A DNA stretch of 7,962 nucleotides from assembly GCA_937898155.1 (NCBI GenBank), contig CALEJO010000044.1, positions 1-7,962 on the forward strand, read 5' to 3'. Source of the stretch: an uncultured Clostridia bacterium. GTDB lineage: Bacteria > Bacillota > Clostridia > Oscillospirales > CAG-272. How positions within the stretch are numbered: position 1 is the stretch's first letter; every line of letters starts with the position of its first letter. This document shows, piece by piece, positions 1-5,624 of this stretch. Below the pieces are notes generated by a model. That model did not search any database. It was not told the DNA's origin and was given only the letters and a program-made list of their open reading frames with translations. Position numbers and translations under genes: made by a program.

Positions 1-699
1 ATCGTGCCGCCGACGCCCTCGCTCGTCGGACTCGAATCCGACACGCCGCTTTGCCGGCAGACGCAAGGGCTCTCGCTCAAAAACGTCGCCGTTTCCGTGC
101 GCGACGAAGAAAGCGGAAAAACGATCTACCGCGACTTCGGCGAAATGCTATTCACGCATTTCGGCATGAGCGGACCGATGATCCTCTCCGCCTCGGCGCA
201 TCTGCGCCCGATGGCGCCGCACCGCTATACCGTTCTGCTCGACATGAAGCCGGCGCTCGATGCCGAAACGCTCGATCGGCGCTTGCTTTCCGACTTTGCC
301 AAATATCAGAACAAAGATTTTTCCAACGCCCTCATCGACCTGCTTCCCTCGAAAATGCAGGAACCGTTTCTCGCGCTTTGCGGCGTCGAACGGGATCGCA
401 AGGTCCATTCCGTCACGCAGGAGGAGCGCCGCCGGATCGGCACCCTGCTCAAAGCGATTCCCCTCTCCGTGACGGGCTTCCGCCCGATCACCGAGGCGAT
501 CGTCACGAGCGGCGGCGTTTCCGTCAAGGAGGTCTTGCCGAAAACCATGCGCTCCCGCCTCTGCCCCAATCTCTATTTCGCAGGAGAAGTCCTCGACCTT
601 GACGCCTATACGGGCGGGTTCAATCTGCAAATCGCGTTTTCCACGGCGCGCGCCGCCGCGGAGGATGCCGCAAACACCATAGAAGGAGATTTTGTATGA
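1..699 (+). CDS. BaiN/HI0933-family NAD(P)/FAD-dependent oxidoreductase, C-terminal part (5' end outside the window)
   Basis: The frame is open from base 1, so this is the last 232 residues of a protein whose family is usually about 400 residues. The N-terminal FAD-binding Rossmann motif lies outside the window. Family hallmarks seen are LFTHFGMSGPMIL in the first third, VTGFRPITEAIVTSGGVSV, and the C-terminal NLYFAGEVLDLDAYTGGFN followed by LQIAFSTARAAA, which in this family closes the FAD site. The family is a widespread flavoprotein group (HI0933, YhiN, BaiN); the physiological substrate of most members is unknown, so bile-acid or aminoacetone activity should not be assumed. The stop codon overlaps the cmk start as ATGA (696-699), indicating co-transcription and coupling. 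In Clostridia this gene commonly precedes cmk. The family call is firm; the specific reaction is not known. Confidence 0.9.
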   Translation: MVPPTPSLVGLESDTPLCRQTQGLSLKNVAVSVRDEESGKTIYRDFGEMLFTHFGMSGPMILSASAHLRPMAPHRYTVLLDMKPALDAETLDRRLLSDFAKYQNKDFSNALIDLLPSKMQEPFLALCGVERDRKVHSVTQEERRRIGTLLKAIPLSVTGFRPITEAIVTSGGVSVKEVLPKTMRSRLCPNLYFAGEVLDLDAYTGGFNLQIAFSTARAAAEDAANTIEGDFV

Positions 700-1361
700 T
701 CAACATTGCACTTGACGGTCCCTCCGGTGCGGGCAAAAGCACCCTCGCCAAAGCGTTGGCAAAGCGTCTCGGATTTCTTTACGTCGATACCGGCGCGATG
801 TATCGCGCGATCGCGCTTGCCGTTTATCGTAAGCAGATCGCGCGCGACAATGCCGACGCCGTCTGCGCCGTTCTGCCCGAGATCGATGTCTCGCTCCGCT
901 ACGTCGCGGGCGAGCAGAAAGTGTTTCTGAACGGCGAAGACGTCAGCGGACTCATTCGCACGAACGAGATTTCGCTTTACGCGTCCGGCGTTTCCGCGAT
1001 CCCGCAGGTGCGCGCGTTTCTGCTCGATCTTCAACGCAATCTCGCGCGTGAGAACGACGTCATTATGGACGGACGCGACATCGGCACGGTCATTTTGCCA
1101 AACGCCGACGTCAAGTTTTTCGTCACCGTCTCCGACGAGGAGCGCGCCAGACGCCGCCACGCCGAGTTGCTCGAACGCGGCGAAACGATCACGCTCGAAG
1201 AAGTCAAACAGACGATGGCAGAGCGCGACAAAAAGGACAGCACTCGCGCGATCGCGCCCGCCGTCCCCGCGCCCGACGCCGTTTTTCTCGATAATTCGGG
1301 CGATCTCGAACAAACGCTCGCTACCGCTTGTGAGATCATAAGGAGCAAAACCGGACGATGA
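696..1361 (+). CDS. cmk: (d)CMP kinase (cytidylate kinase)
   Basis: Phosphorylates CMP and dCMP with ATP to give CDP and dCDP in the cytoplasm, in the pyrimidine nucleotide supply and salvage pathway. The 221-residue product has the family's usual length. It shows the P-loop GPSGAGKS (residues 8-15), the nucleotide-monophosphate motif DTGAMYR (31-37), the QR pair at 113-114, MDGRDIGT (124-131), the arginine-rich lid segment near EERARRRHAELLERGE (about 146-162), and the C-terminal DSTRAIAPAVPAPDAVFLD stretch that corresponds to the family's DxxRxxxPLxxAxDAxxID pattern. The ATG at 696 is chosen because AAGGAG sits at 683-688 and the P-loop begins in its normal place just after the start. It overlaps the flavoprotein gene by 4 bases and its own end overlaps plsC by 4 bases (ATGA at 1358-1361). 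Confidence 0.97.
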   Translation: MINIALDGPSGAGKSTLAKALAKRLGFLYVDTGAMYRAIALAVYRKQIARDNADAVCAVLPEIDVSLRYVAGEQKVFLNGEDVSGLIRTNEISLYASGVSAIPQVRAFLLDLQRNLARENDVIMDGRDIGTVILPNADVKFFVTVSDEERARRRHAELLERGETITLEEVKQTMAERDKKDSTRAIAPAVPAPDAVFLDNSGDLEQTLATACEIIRSKTGR

Positions 1362-1990
1362 ATACAAAAGGATACCGCTTCATAAAGTGGCTTGTCAGGC
1401 CGTTTTATCGGCTCGTTTTCCGCCTCCGCATTGAGGGACAGGAGCATGAACCCGCCGACGGTGCCTGCCTGATCTGCGCCAATCATATCAGTATGCACGA
1501 TATTCCGCTCGTCGGCCTCGCGTTAAAGCGTCCGATCTTCTTTCTGGCAAAGGCAGAGGTGTTTCGCGTCAAGCCCATCGCGCGCTTCATGCGCAGCTTC
1601 GGCGTCATCCCGATCCATCGCGGACAAGCCGACCTCGCCGCCCTGCATCAGGTGATGCGCGATCTCGACGACGGCAATTTCGTCGGCATTTTCCCGCAGG
1701 GCACGCGATGCCCCGGTGTCGCACCCGAGGAAACGGAAATCAAAAGCGGCGTCGGCATGATCGCCTACCGCACGAAAAGCGCCGTTTTGCCCCTCCATAT
1801 CATCACAAAAAACAATCGCATCCGCTGGTTCCGCCGTATCCGCGTCGTCGTCGGAGCGCCGATTTCCTACGAGGAATTCGGCTTTGAAAAAGGCACGATG
1901 AAAGAATACGACGACGCCGCGTGTCTGATCTTCTCGCGCATTTGTGCGCTCGGATCGGAGGCGGAAAAAGGAGCAACCGATGAACATTGA
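1358..1990 (+). CDS. plsC: 1-acyl-sn-glycerol-3-phosphate acyltransferase, PlsC family
   Basis: Predicted membrane-associated enzyme adding the second acyl chain to lysophosphatidic acid to make phosphatidic acid for phospholipid synthesis. The 210-residue product has the PlsC catalytic NHxxxxD block as NHISMHD (residues 42-48, His43 and Asp48), the second block GVIPIHRG (82-89) and the phosphate-binding block FPQGTR (112-117). In the textbook motif the third position is Glu (FPEGTR); Gln here is a variant I believe also occurs in clostridial relatives. An N-terminal stretch with hydrophobic and basic residues (about 6-23) could associate with the membrane. It starts inside the cmk stop (ATGA) with AAGGAG just upstream (1340-1345) and overlaps ispH by 11 bases, so it is co-translated with both neighbours. 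The exact acyl donor and acceptor cannot be told from sequence. Confidence 0.92.
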   Translation: MNTKGYRFIKWLVRPFYRLVFRLRIEGQEHEPADGACLICANHISMHDIPLVGLALKRPIFFLAKAEVFRVKPIARFMRSFGVIPIHRGQADLAALHQVMRDLDDGNFVGIFPQGTRCPGVAPEETEIKSGVGMIAYRTKSAVLPLHIITKNNRIRWFRRIRVVVGAPISYEEFGFEKGTMKEYDDAACLIFSRICALGSEAEKGATDEH

Positions 1991-3983
1991 GATCGCAAAA
2001 TCCTCCGGCTTCTGCTTTGGCGTGCGCCGCGCCGTGGACGCGGTGACGGCACTCGCGGAATCAAAGCACACGGCACAAATCTATACCATCGGCGCGCTGA
2101 TCCACAATCCCACCGTCAACAGCCGCCTCGCGCAAAAAGGTGTGCGTTGCATCGAGGAGGACGCCCTCGACGAAGCGCTGAAAACCGCGCCCGCAAACTC
2201 GATTTTCGTCATTCGCACACACGGCGTTCCCCTCTCCGTCACGGAAAAGCTCCGCGCTTTCACGGAGAAAAATCCCGCGGCGCAAATCATGGATATGACC
2301 TGCCCGTTCGTCGCGAAAATCTATAGGATTATGGATGAGAATACGGGCGATGATACACTCACGCTCCTGCTCGGCGACGCCTCGCATCCCGAGGTCAAGG
2401 GGATCGCCAGCCATATCCGTGGAGCGCATCGGATCGTCGCCGATTTTGACACCGTCAAATCGCTCCATGACTGTGGATATTTCCGATATTTTGAACAGAA
2501 ACGAATCATTTTTGCGTCGCAAACGACTCACAGTTTGGTGGATTATGAAAAAAGCAAAAATTTTCTGAAAAAACTATATACAAACGTTGTTTTTTTTGAT
2601 ACAATATGTAATGTGACGGAAAATAGGCAAGTGGAAACCGAAGCACTTTCGAAAGAGTGCGACGTGATGCTCATTATCGGCGGCGCGAACAGTTCCAATA
2701 CGCGCAAGCTGTATGAGATCAGCCGCCGCAACTGCGAACGGACGTTTTTCGTGGAATCCGCCGCTGACATTCCGGACAATATTATCGCGGTCGCCGACAG
2801 AGTCGGCATCGCAGCCGGCGCGTCTACGCCCGGCGACATAATTGAGGAGGTAAAAAACACCATGAGCGAACAAGAAAATTTCGCCGAACTGCTGAATGAA
2901 TCATTCAAAACTTTAAATACAGGAGATACCGTTCGGGGCGTTGTCACGTCCGTTTCCGGCACCGAAGTCCATGTGGACATCGGTTCCAAAGTCACCGGAA
3001 TTCTGACGCTCGAAAACGCGACGGATGACACGTCCGCCAAGCTCGAAGACCCGTTCAAGGTCGGCGACGAAGTCGAAGCCGTGGCCGTCCGCGTCAGCGA
3101 CGTTGACGGTATCGCTACCCTGTCCAAAAAGAAGATCGACGCACACAACAACTGGGCGAAGATCGTCGAAGCCAAAGAGAACGACACCGTTCTCGAGGGC
3201 AAAGTGACCGAAGCCGTCAAGGGCGGCGTCGTCATCCGCGCTAATTCGCAGCGCATTTTCATTCCCGCATCGCAGACGCCCGTTCCGAAAGATGGCGATC
3301 TTTCCGTTCTCGTCGGCACCGAGCAGAAATTCAAAGTCATCGACATCAAAGAGGATCGCCACCGTGCGGTCGGTTCCATCCGCGTCGTGGCAAGAGAGGA
3401 AAGAAAAGCCCTGCTCGAAGCGTTCTGGGCAAATATCGAAGTCGGCAAGCATTACGTCGGCAAGGTCAAGAGCATGACCTCTTACGGTGCGTTCGTTGAC
3501 CTCGGCGGCATCGACGGTATGGTCCATACGTCCGAGCTTTCGTGGCTCCACATCGGCAGCCCGAAGGACGTCGTTTCCATCGGTCAGGAGATCGAAGTGT
3601 TCGTCAAGGACTTCGACCGCGAAAAGAATCGCATTTCTCTCGGCTATAAAACCGAAGAAAGCAATCCGTGGACGCTCTTCACCGCGCAGTATCACGTCGA
3701 TGACGTCGTGCCCGTCACCATCGTTTCGATGATGCCGTTCGGCGCGTTCGCGCAGATCATCCCCGGTGTGGACGGTCTCATCCATATTTCTCAGATCGCC
3801 AACAAGAAGCTCGCTTCCCCGTCTGAGGTTCTGACCAAAGGTCAGGTCGTGGACGCGAAGATTATCGACATCGATAACGACAATCACAAGATCAGTCTCT
3901 CCATCCGCGCACTTCTCGCGGAGGAAGAGCCGGCCGAGGAACCCGCGGAAGAGCCCGCGGAGGAAACCACCGACGCCGAATAA
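1980..3983 (+). CDS. ispH: Fused 4-hydroxy-3-methylbut-2-enyl diphosphate reductase (IspH) and S1-domain ribosomal protein (RpsA-like)
   Basis: A 667-residue bifunctional ORF. Residues 1 to about 293 are IspH, the Fe-S enzyme that reduces HMBPP to IPP and DMAPP, the last step of the MEP pathway. The three cluster cysteines are visible at Cys12 (SGFCFGV), Cys108 (DMTCPF) and Cys210 (DTICNVTENRQ). Substrate-site residues are also present: His42 (HNP), His81 (THG), His136/Glu138 (HPEV), and the GGANSSNTRKL and GASTPGDII segments. Residues about 313-643 hold four S1 RNA-binding domains (about 313-385, 400-470, 487-556, 572-643); the third has the classic SYGAFVDLGGIDGMVH core. An acidic EEPA-repeat tail follows (646-667). 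ATG 1980 is chosen over an upstream in-frame ATG at 1944 because AAGGAG lies at 1968-1973 and IspH begins immediately with MNIEIAKSSGFC. This fusion is known in Clostridia. The S1 part probably acts in ribosomal mRNA binding. A double terminator follows. Confidence 0.95.
   Translation: MNIEIAKSSGFCFGVRRAVDAVTALAESKHTAQIYTIGALIHNPTVNSRLAQKGVRCIEEDALDEALKTAPANSIFVIRTHGVPLSVTEKLRAFTEKNPAAQIMDMTCPFVAKIYRIMDENTGDDTLTLLLGDASHPEVKGIASHIRGAHRIVADFDTVKSLHDCGYFRYFEQKRIIFASQTTHSLVDYEKSKNFLKKLYTNVVFFDTICNVTENRQVETEALSKECDVMLIIGGANSSNTRKLYEISRRNCERTFFVESAADIPDNIIAVADRVGIAAGASTPGDIIEEVKNTMSEQENFAELLNESFKTLNTGDTVRGVVTSVSGTEVHVDIGSKVTGILTLENATDDTSAKLEDPFKVGDEVEAVAVRVSDVDGIATLSKKKIDAHNNWAKIVEAKENDTVLEGKVTEAVKGGVVIRANSQRIFIPASQTPVPKDGDLSVLVGTEQKFKVIDIKEDRHRAVGSIRVVAREERKALLEAFWANIEVGKHYVGKVKSMTSYGAFVDLGGIDGMVHTSELSWLHIGSPKDVVSIGQEIEVFVKDFDREKNRISLGYKTEESNPWTLFTAQYHVDDVVPVTIVSMMPFGAFAQIIPGVDGLIHISQIANKKLASPSEVLTKGQVVDAKIIDIDNDNHKISLSIRALLAEEEPAEEPAEEPAEETTDAE
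2577..2605 (+). promoter_or_regulatory. Possible internal promoter inside ispH
   Basis: TATACA (2577-2582, four of six matches to TTGACA) is followed after 17 bases by TACAAT (2600-2605, five of six to TATAAT). TGA directly before the -10 gives an extended -10 element. It lies in an AT-rich island of an otherwise GC-rich gene and about 260 bases upstream of the internal S1 start, so it could add S1 transcripts. AT-rich sequence easily produces such matches by chance, so this is weak. Confidence 0.22.
2845..2864 (+). promoter_or_regulatory. Internal Shine-Dalgarno and ATG at the IspH/S1 junction
   Basis: AGGAGGT at 2845-2851 is the strongest ribosome binding site in the operon. It is followed after 10 bases by an in-frame ATG at 2862 (Met295 of the fusion). 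It sits exactly where the IspH domain ends and before the first S1 domain. Initiation here would give a free four-domain S1 protein of 373 residues, close to the length of stand-alone clostridial S1 proteins. The spacing is slightly long but workable. The sequence also encodes the end of IspH (IIEEVKN), so a purine-rich stretch could arise by chance. Independent initiation is inference. Confidence 0.5.
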
Positions 3984-3993
3984 TGCAAAACGC

Positions 3994-4029
3994 AAAGCAG
4001 GGGCAGTCACGCCCCTGCTTTTTCTTTTT
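3994..4029 (+). terminator. Intrinsic terminator 1 after ispH-rpsA
   Basis: An 11-base-pair perfect stem (3994-4004 with 4011-4021, AAAGCAGGGGC against its complement) with the 6-base loop AGTCAC is followed by a T-tract interrupted by one C (to 4029). It begins 11 bases after the stop codon and ends the cmk-plsC-ispH operon. The A-run on the left arm could make it act on the other strand too, but no opposing gene is in the window. Confidence 0.92.
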
Positions 4030-4032
4030 CCC

Positions 4033-4064
4033 AAACGCCCTCGCAAAAAAGCGAGGGCGTTTTT
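4033..4064 (+). terminator. Intrinsic terminator 2 after ispH-rpsA
   Basis: A 12-base-pair perfect stem (4033-4044 AAACGCCCTCGC with 4051-4062) has an A6 loop and a T5 run at 4060-4064. It sits only 3 bases after the first terminator's T-tract. The near-symmetry of A and T runs suggests bidirectional activity. Together the two hairpins insulate the upstream operon from the mraZ promoter. Confidence 0.92.
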
Positions 4065-4085
4065 CATGTTTTTTTCAAAAACCCC

Positions 4086-4114
4086 TTGCTTTTTGATGGA
4101 ATATATATTATAAT
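4086..4114 (+). promoter_or_regulatory. Predicted sigma-A-type promoter of the mraZ (dcw) operon
   Basis: The -35 element TTGCTT (4086-4091, keeps the key TTG) and the perfect -10 element TATAAT (4109-4114) are separated by the ideal 17 bases in an AT-rich intergenic region just after a double terminator. Transcription would start at about 4120-4122, giving a leader of about 86 bases before mraZ and placing the MraZ-type repeats right at the start of the transcript. Confidence 0.8.
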
Positions 4115-4120
4115 AATAAC

Positions 4121-4150
4121 AAAAGTGGTGATTCGTGGTGAAAAGTGGTG
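4121..4150 (+). promoter_or_regulatory. Putative MraZ operator: three GTGGTG repeats at 10-base period
   Basis: GTGGTG occurs at 4125-4130, 4135-4140 and 4145-4150, each exactly one helical turn apart. The first and third units are identical over 10 bases (AAAAGTGGTG). MraZ is known to repress its own operon by binding tandem GTGG/TGGG-type direct repeats of 10-base period next to its promoter. The repeats lie directly downstream of the predicted -10 element and upstream of mraZ, so negative autoregulation of the dcw operon is the natural reading. Confidence 0.8.
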
Positions 4151-4151
4151 G

Positions 4152-4181
4152 TTTTCCACAGTTTCAACAGGGTTTTCCACA
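4152..4181 (+). promoter_or_regulatory. Two DnaA-box-like sites in the mraZ leader
   Basis: The 9-mer TTTTCCACA occurs at 4152-4160 and again at 4173-4181, same orientation, 21 bases (two helical turns) apart; the match extends to GTTTTCCACA. It fits the relaxed DnaA-box consensus TTWTNCACA and differs from TTATCCACA at one position. DnaA binding here could link division-gene expression to replication status. Binding is inferred from the motif only. Confidence 0.45.
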
Positions 4182-4206
4182 AACGAAACAGAAAGGCGGT
4201 GCAATT

Positions 4207-4626
4207 ATGTTTCTCGGTCAGTTTGCCCATGCGGTCGATGCCAAAGGGCGCGTTTTCGTTCCGGCAAAATATCGCGAAGAGCTCGGCGACACATTCGTCG
4301 TCACCTGCGGCACCGCAAAATGCCTCGCCGTCTATCCGATGCCCAAATGGACGGAGTTCACCGCTAAGATCGAAGAGCTCCCGCAGGCACAGGCGGCAAA
4401 GATTCGCCGTCACATCTTCGCCAACGCGTCCGACGTTTCCGTGGACGCGCAGGGACGCATCAATCTCGCGCAGAATCTGCGCGATTATGCCGGCATCGCA
4501 AAGAACGCCGTCGTGCTCGGACTCGGCTCCTATCTCGAAATCTGGTCCGAAGAGGATTGGAAAGCCGAAAGCGAAGCGGAAAGCGCCGAGGAAGTCAACG
4601 ATCTGATGATCGCGCTCGGCTGTTAA
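4207..4626 (+). CDS. mraZ: Transcriptional regulator MraZ
   Basis: A 139-residue DNA-binding protein, first gene of the dcw cluster, known in other bacteria to form a ring-shaped oligomer and repress its own operon. Two SpoVT/AbrB-like MraZ half-domains are visible. The first has DAKGRVFVPAKYREELG (residues 11-27) and the second DAQGRINLAQNLRDYAG (80-96). Both DxKGR/DxQGR DNA-contact loops are intact; the usual proline in the second one is Ala88. The C-terminus EIWSEEDWKAE is typical. ATG 4207 is preferred over an in-frame GTG at 4135 because MraZ proteins begin with MFxGxFxHxxDAKGR, AAGGCGG lies at 4193-4199, and the longer form would use the operator repeats as coding sequence. rsmH follows after 9 bases. 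Its likely targets are the GTGGTG repeats just upstream. Confidence 0.96.
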   Translation: MFLGQFAHAVDAKGRVFVPAKYREELGDTFVVTCGTAKCLAVYPMPKWTEFTAKIEELPQAQAAKIRRHIFANASDVSVDAQGRINLAQNLRDYAGIAKNAVVLGLGSYLEIWSEEDWKAESEAESAEEVNDLMIALGC

Positions 4627-4635
4627 GAGGCGCCT

Positions 4636-5571
4636 ATGACTGAATTTTCACACTACTCTGTCATGCTCCGTGAATGTATCGAGGGACTGCAAATTGATCC
4701 TGCGGGCATTTACGTGGACTGCACCCTCGGCGGCGGCGGTCACTCCGAAGCCATCGCGAAACGGCTGACGACCGGCCGTCTGATAGGTATCGATCAGGAC
4801 GAAGCCGCGATCCGCGCCGCAGGCGAACGGCTTGCCCCGTTCGACGATCGCGTGACACTCGTTAAAAACAACTTTTCGAATATTACCGCGATCCTGTGGG
4901 ATCTCGGCATCGAACACATCTCCGGTGCCATGATCGACCTTGGTGTTTCCTCTTATCAACTGGATACCCCGGAGCGCGGTTTTTCTTATCAGAACGATGC
5001 CCCGCTCGATATGCGGATGGACACCGATGCCGCCAAAACCGCCGCCGATGTGGTGAACGGCTATGATGAAGCGTCGCTCCGCCGGATCCTTCGCGATTAC
5101 GGTGAAGAACAAAACGCCGCGCGCATCGCGTTCGCGATCGTCGAGGCGCGCAAAGCGCACCCGATCCAAACCACATTCGAGCTCGTCGAGATCATCAAAA
5201 GCGTGACACCGAAAAAACTGCTTGCCGTCGGGCATCACCCCGCGAAAAAAGCGTTTCAGGCGATCCGCATCGAGGTCAACGGAGAGCTGGACGCCATCGC
5301 GCCGTCGATCGAGGCGGCTGTCGAACGGCTCAGACCGGGCGGCCGTGCCGCCGTCATTACCTTCCATTCGCTGGAAGACCGGATCGTGAAGCAGACCTTT
5401 GCGTCGCTGGCGACCGGGTGCACCTGCCCGCCGGACTTTCCGGTGTGTGTCTGCGGCAAGAAGCCGATCGTTGCACTATTGAACCGGAAGCCGATCCTCC
5501 CGTCGGAGGACGAGCTGTCCGACAACCCGCGCGCCCACAGCGCCAAGCTGCGGTGCGCCGTCAAACTATGA
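4636..5571 (+). CDS. rsmH: 16S rRNA (cytosine1402-N4)-methyltransferase RsmH (MraW)
   Basis: SAM-dependent enzyme that methylates N4 of C1402 of 16S rRNA in the ribosomal P site; it is conserved next to mraZ. The 311-residue product starts with the family's HYSVML segment (residues 6-11). It shows the SAM-binding loop DCTLGGGGHS (28-37), GIDQDE (51-56), DLGVSSYQLD (100-109), RGFSYQ, PLDMRMD, AFQAIRIEVNGE, FHSLEDRIVK (about 243-252) and the C-terminal NPRAHSAKLR (the family usually has Arg in place of this His). A Cys-rich CTCPPDFPVCVCGK insert is typical of Firmicutes RsmH. It begins 9 bases after mraZ with AGAGG at 4626-4630. Its stop overlaps the ATG of an 18-codon mini-ORF that leads to ftsL. 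Confidence 0.97.
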   Translation: MTEFSHYSVMLRECIEGLQIDPAGIYVDCTLGGGGHSEAIAKRLTTGRLIGIDQDEAAIRAAGERLAPFDDRVTLVKNNFSNITAILWDLGIEHISGAMIDLGVSSYQLDTPERGFSYQNDAPLDMRMDTDAAKTAADVVNGYDEASLRRILRDYGEEQNAARIAFAIVEARKAHPIQTTFELVEIIKSVTPKKLLAVGHHPAKKAFQAIRIEVNGELDAIAPSIEAAVERLRPGGRAAVITFHSLEDRIVKQTFASLATGCTCPPDFPVCVCGKKPIVALLNRKPILPSEDELSDNPRAHSAKLRCAVKL

Positions 5572-5624
5572 AACATTCACAAACGCACGGAAGCCCGTGT
5601 GATGTGGGGAGGGAAGTACTGTGA
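5568..5624 (+). CDS. Possible 18-codon coupling ORF between rsmH and ftsL
   Basis: The ATG overlaps the rsmH stop (ATGA, 5568-5571) and the stop TGA overlaps the GTG start of the ftsL-like gene (GTGA, 5621-5624), so it exactly spans the 49-base gap. The peptide would be 18 residues, beginning MKHSQTHG. There is no clear Shine-Dalgarno before its ATG, so it would depend on ribosomes terminating rsmH. It covers the ftsL ribosome binding site (GGGGAGGG, 5606-5613). A peptide function is unlikely; a translational-coupling role is possible, and chance is not excluded. Confidence 0.3.
   Translation: MKHSQTHGSPCDVGREVL

Noticed and set aside
1944..1979. Upstream in-frame ATG for ispH (12 extra residues)
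   Set aside because: It lies deep inside plsC with no Shine-Dalgarno; the extra residues are basic and unlike IspH, while ATG 1980 has AAGGAG at the right distance.
2913..4067. Long open frame on the minus strand opposite the S1 region
   Set aside because: It is a mirror of GC-rich coding sequence on the + strand; the product is low-complexity (Asp/Arg/Phe/Gly rich) and has no recognisable motif or start context.
4135..4206. Upstream in-frame GTG start adding 24 codons to mraZ
   Set aside because: MraZ proteins start at MFxGxFxH; the extension would translate the promoter-proximal repeats and DnaA-like sites and has no ribosome binding site.
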